Of a DNA stretch of 24,575 bases, positions 23,246 to 24,575 are shown one piece after another (within the stretch, counting starts at the first letter, position 1; each line of letters starts with the position of its first letter). The notes beneath the pieces are model-generated. The model had not been told where the DNA came from, did not search any database, and was given only the letters and a program-made list of their open reading frames with translations. The DNA comes from T3Sed10-241 sp036796255 (GTDB lineage Bacteria > Bacteroidota > Bacteroidia > Flavobacteriales_D > Cryomorphaceae): NCBI GenBank assembly GCA_036796255.1, contig DAIRDH010000048.1, positions 1 through 24,575 of the forward strand, given 5' to 3'. The position numbers and the translations under genes were made by a program.

Positions 23246-24252
23246 CCTTTGGCCAGTTCTGATTTGAAGTAATCGATCACTTCAATTTCAATCATGTCCA
23301 CGCCGCGGTCTACAGCGAGGTAGTACGATATCCAATCGCCGAGATAAACGAGGTAGTAGTTACGCTCTATGCGGCTTTCGCCTTGGGGCCAGAGCTCAAT
23401 GATGAGGTCGGTGTATCGCCCTATGATTTCCTTGCTCAACTCCATACGGCGCTGCGTGCCGGGATGGTCTTCGGGGCTGCGGATCAAAAGCACCGCATGG
23501 CCTTTGTCAGCTCCGGCCCATGCCACCATTTCATTGTGGTTCATTTCCGGAAGCGTGTGGTGCCAGCAGAGCAGTTTTGCATTTTCATTGATTTGCTGGC
23601 GCAGGCGCACAGCCACACCTTCCATCCAGCTTTCGGCGTAAATGATGGGCCTCGCACCCTTTATTTTGCTGGCCACAGCCGCCGCTTCGGTGCGTATGGT
23701 GCCCATTTCATCCTGGAGTAGGGTGGCGGCTTTCGCCAAATGGCTGATGAAGGTTGCGTCGATGAGCTTGTATGCGTGTAGCACAAAGAGCTGTTGCATG
23801 GCGTTGTAGCCAAAGCTCGTGCGTGGCGGCTGCCCTCCGGGAATTTCAATCAGGTTGAAGCCGTGGAGGTTGGCCAGGGCTTTCATTTGTCCACCTGAAG
23901 TGATGCAGGATATCTGCGCGCCCCTCACGGTGGCTTCCTGGAGCGTGGCGAGGGTCTCTTCAGTGTTTCCGCTGTAACTGTTGGCAATCACAAGGGTATG
24001 GCTGTCCACCCATGCGGGGATGCTGTAATCATTGACCACCTGAATGGGCACTTCGCATGTATCCCAAATGAGTTGGCTCACAAATTTTCCGGCAATACCT
24101 GAGCCTCCCAAGCCAGAGATGAGCACATTGTTCACGGGGCTGACCTTAAACGATTTGATTGCTTCCTGGCCGATATTGATGGCCCTGAGCGTATTTGCCG
24201 GAAGGCGCTCTATAAGGCGCTCCATCTCTCGGGTGGCTTCTTCTGTAGTCAT
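23242..24252 (-). CDS. SIS-domain bifunctional phosphoglucose/phosphomannose isomerase
   Basis: A 336-residue sugar isomerase of the PGI/PMI SIS family, interconverting fructose-6-phosphate with glucose-6- or mannose-6-phosphate. Visible motifs: SGLGGSGIAG (46-55), ANSYSGNTEET (90-100) for phosphate binding, PPRTSFGY (142-149), and INENAK followed by PEMNHNEMVAW (221-245), the catalytic region. The second SIS domain fills the C-terminal half. It overlaps lipB by 4 bases and is divergent from lysS. It may be the cell's main or an additional Pgi; a classical pgi elsewhere cannot be excluded. Confidence 0.92.
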   Translation of the reverse strand: MTTEEATREMERLIERLPANTLRAINIGQEAIKSFKVSPVNNVLISGLGGSGIAGKFVSQLIWDTCEVPIQVVNDYSIPAWVDSHTLVIANSYSGNTEETLATLQEATVRGAQISCITSGGQMKALANLHGFNLIEIPGGQPPRTSFGYNAMQQLFVLHAYKLIDATFISHLAKAATLLQDEMGTIRTEAAAVASKIKGARPIIYAESWMEGVAVRLRQQINENAKLLCWHHTLPEMNHNEMVAWAGADKGHAVLLIRSPEDHPGTQRRMELSKEIIGRYTDLIIELWPQGESRIERNYYLVYLGDWISYYLAVDRGVDMIEIEVIDYFKSELAKG

Positions 24253-24329
24253 TGCAGGCGGGTATTAATTGCTGATTTCAAAGCACGAAGATACCAAAAC
24301 CCCGCCCAAGGGGTACAAACCCAAATCCC

Positions 24330-24337
24330 TATCTTTG
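24330..24337 (+). promoter_or_regulatory. -7 element for lysS
   Basis: TATCTTTG, an exact TAnnTTTG in the context CCTATCTTTGCAAAAA, which is very common before Bacteroidota genes. It ends 18 bases before the lysS ATG. No clear TTG at -33. On the opposite strand TATCTTCG (24286-24293) is a weaker, one-mismatch candidate for the SIS gene. Confidence 0.55.
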
Positions 24338-24355
24338 CAAAAATTTTGGAAGTGC

Positions 24356-24575
24356 ATGAGTGCTGAACACCTGAGTGAACAAGAACAGATAAGGCGAAAA
24401 ACCCTCGGGGAAATACGCCGCGCAGGCATCAACCCCTACCCACCTGAGGAGGTTGCCGTGACCCATACCTCCGCGCAAGTGCTGGAGGGCTACACCGAAG
24501 GCGCCGAAGGCTGGCAGGAAGTAACCCTCGCCGGAAGGTTGATGGGCAAGCGCATCATGGGCAAGGCCTCTTTTG
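24356..24575 (+). CDS. lysS: Lysyl-tRNA synthetase, class II (5' end only)
   Basis: N-terminal 73 codons of a class II LysRS, which charges tRNA-Lys. The visible protein begins MSAEHLSEQEQIRRKTLGEI, then GINPYPPEEVAVTHTSAQVL and VTLAGRLMGKRIMGKASF, the first strands of the OB-fold anticodon-binding domain; the GRxMxxRxMGKASF pattern is diagnostic. The catalytic domain lies beyond the right edge. It diverges from the SIS isomerase gene. Confidence 0.94.
   Translation, partial: MSAEHLSEQEQIRRKTLGEIRRAGINPYPPEEVAVTHTSAQVLEGYTEGAEGWQEVTLAGRLMGKRIMGKASF

Overview
The window looks like a chromosomal segment from a Bacteroidota bacterium, most likely Flavobacteriales or a close relative. Evidence: a gliding-motility lipoprotein gene (gldH); the clusters holB-ricT-gldH-PBP1A and SIS isomerase-lipB opposite lysS; -7 promoter elements of the Bacteroidota TAnnTTTG type in several intergenic gaps; and few Shine-Dalgarno sequences. 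Base composition is fairly GC-rich for that group, especially in the ilv cluster. Genus or species cannot be fixed from the sequence. There is no gene-free stretch over 300 bases.

Layout. (1) 1-722, minus: a PfkB sugar kinase running off the left edge, divergent from tRNA-Asn(GTT) at 799-872, which is followed by a strong hairpin that could terminate both strands. (2) 918-11463, minus: a tightly packed run read from right to left. It encodes DNA polymerase III delta' (holB), the PSP1 protein RicT, lipoprotein GldH, a class A PBP, 3-oxoacid CoA-transferase subunit A, a GT-C-like membrane protein, CoA-transferase subunit B, and a second GT-C-like membrane protein. The two CoA-transferase subunit genes are separated by the first membrane protein gene. 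(3) 11650-12843, plus: phosphoglycerate kinase, divergent from holB. (4) 12914-15529, minus: cvpA-like gene, a small conserved protein, and a helical TPR-like protein. (5) 15697-20759, plus: branched-chain amino acid operon ilvD-ilvB-ilvH-ilvC with a good promoter just upstream. (6) 20916-22400, plus: a solitary AT-richer accessory gene encoding an AbiEi-like winged-helix domain fused to a Fic AMPylase domain, preceded by palindromes and spaced direct repeats. (7) 22529-24252, minus: lipB and a PGI/PMI-type SIS isomerase, divergent from lysS (24356 to the right edge).

Most of the window is housekeeping: glycolysis, valine/isoleucine synthesis, ketone-body or acetoacetate activation, lipoylation, replication, and wall synthesis. 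The part that looks least ordinary is the Fic gene with its upstream repeat region, which I read as a candidate self-regulated, self-inhibited Fic module. Secondary points are the interleaved CoA-transferase/glycosyltransferase operon, a four-cysteine insert in the PBP, and a fungal Ilv5-like ketol-acid reductoisomerase. All assignments are from reading the sequence; no database search was run.
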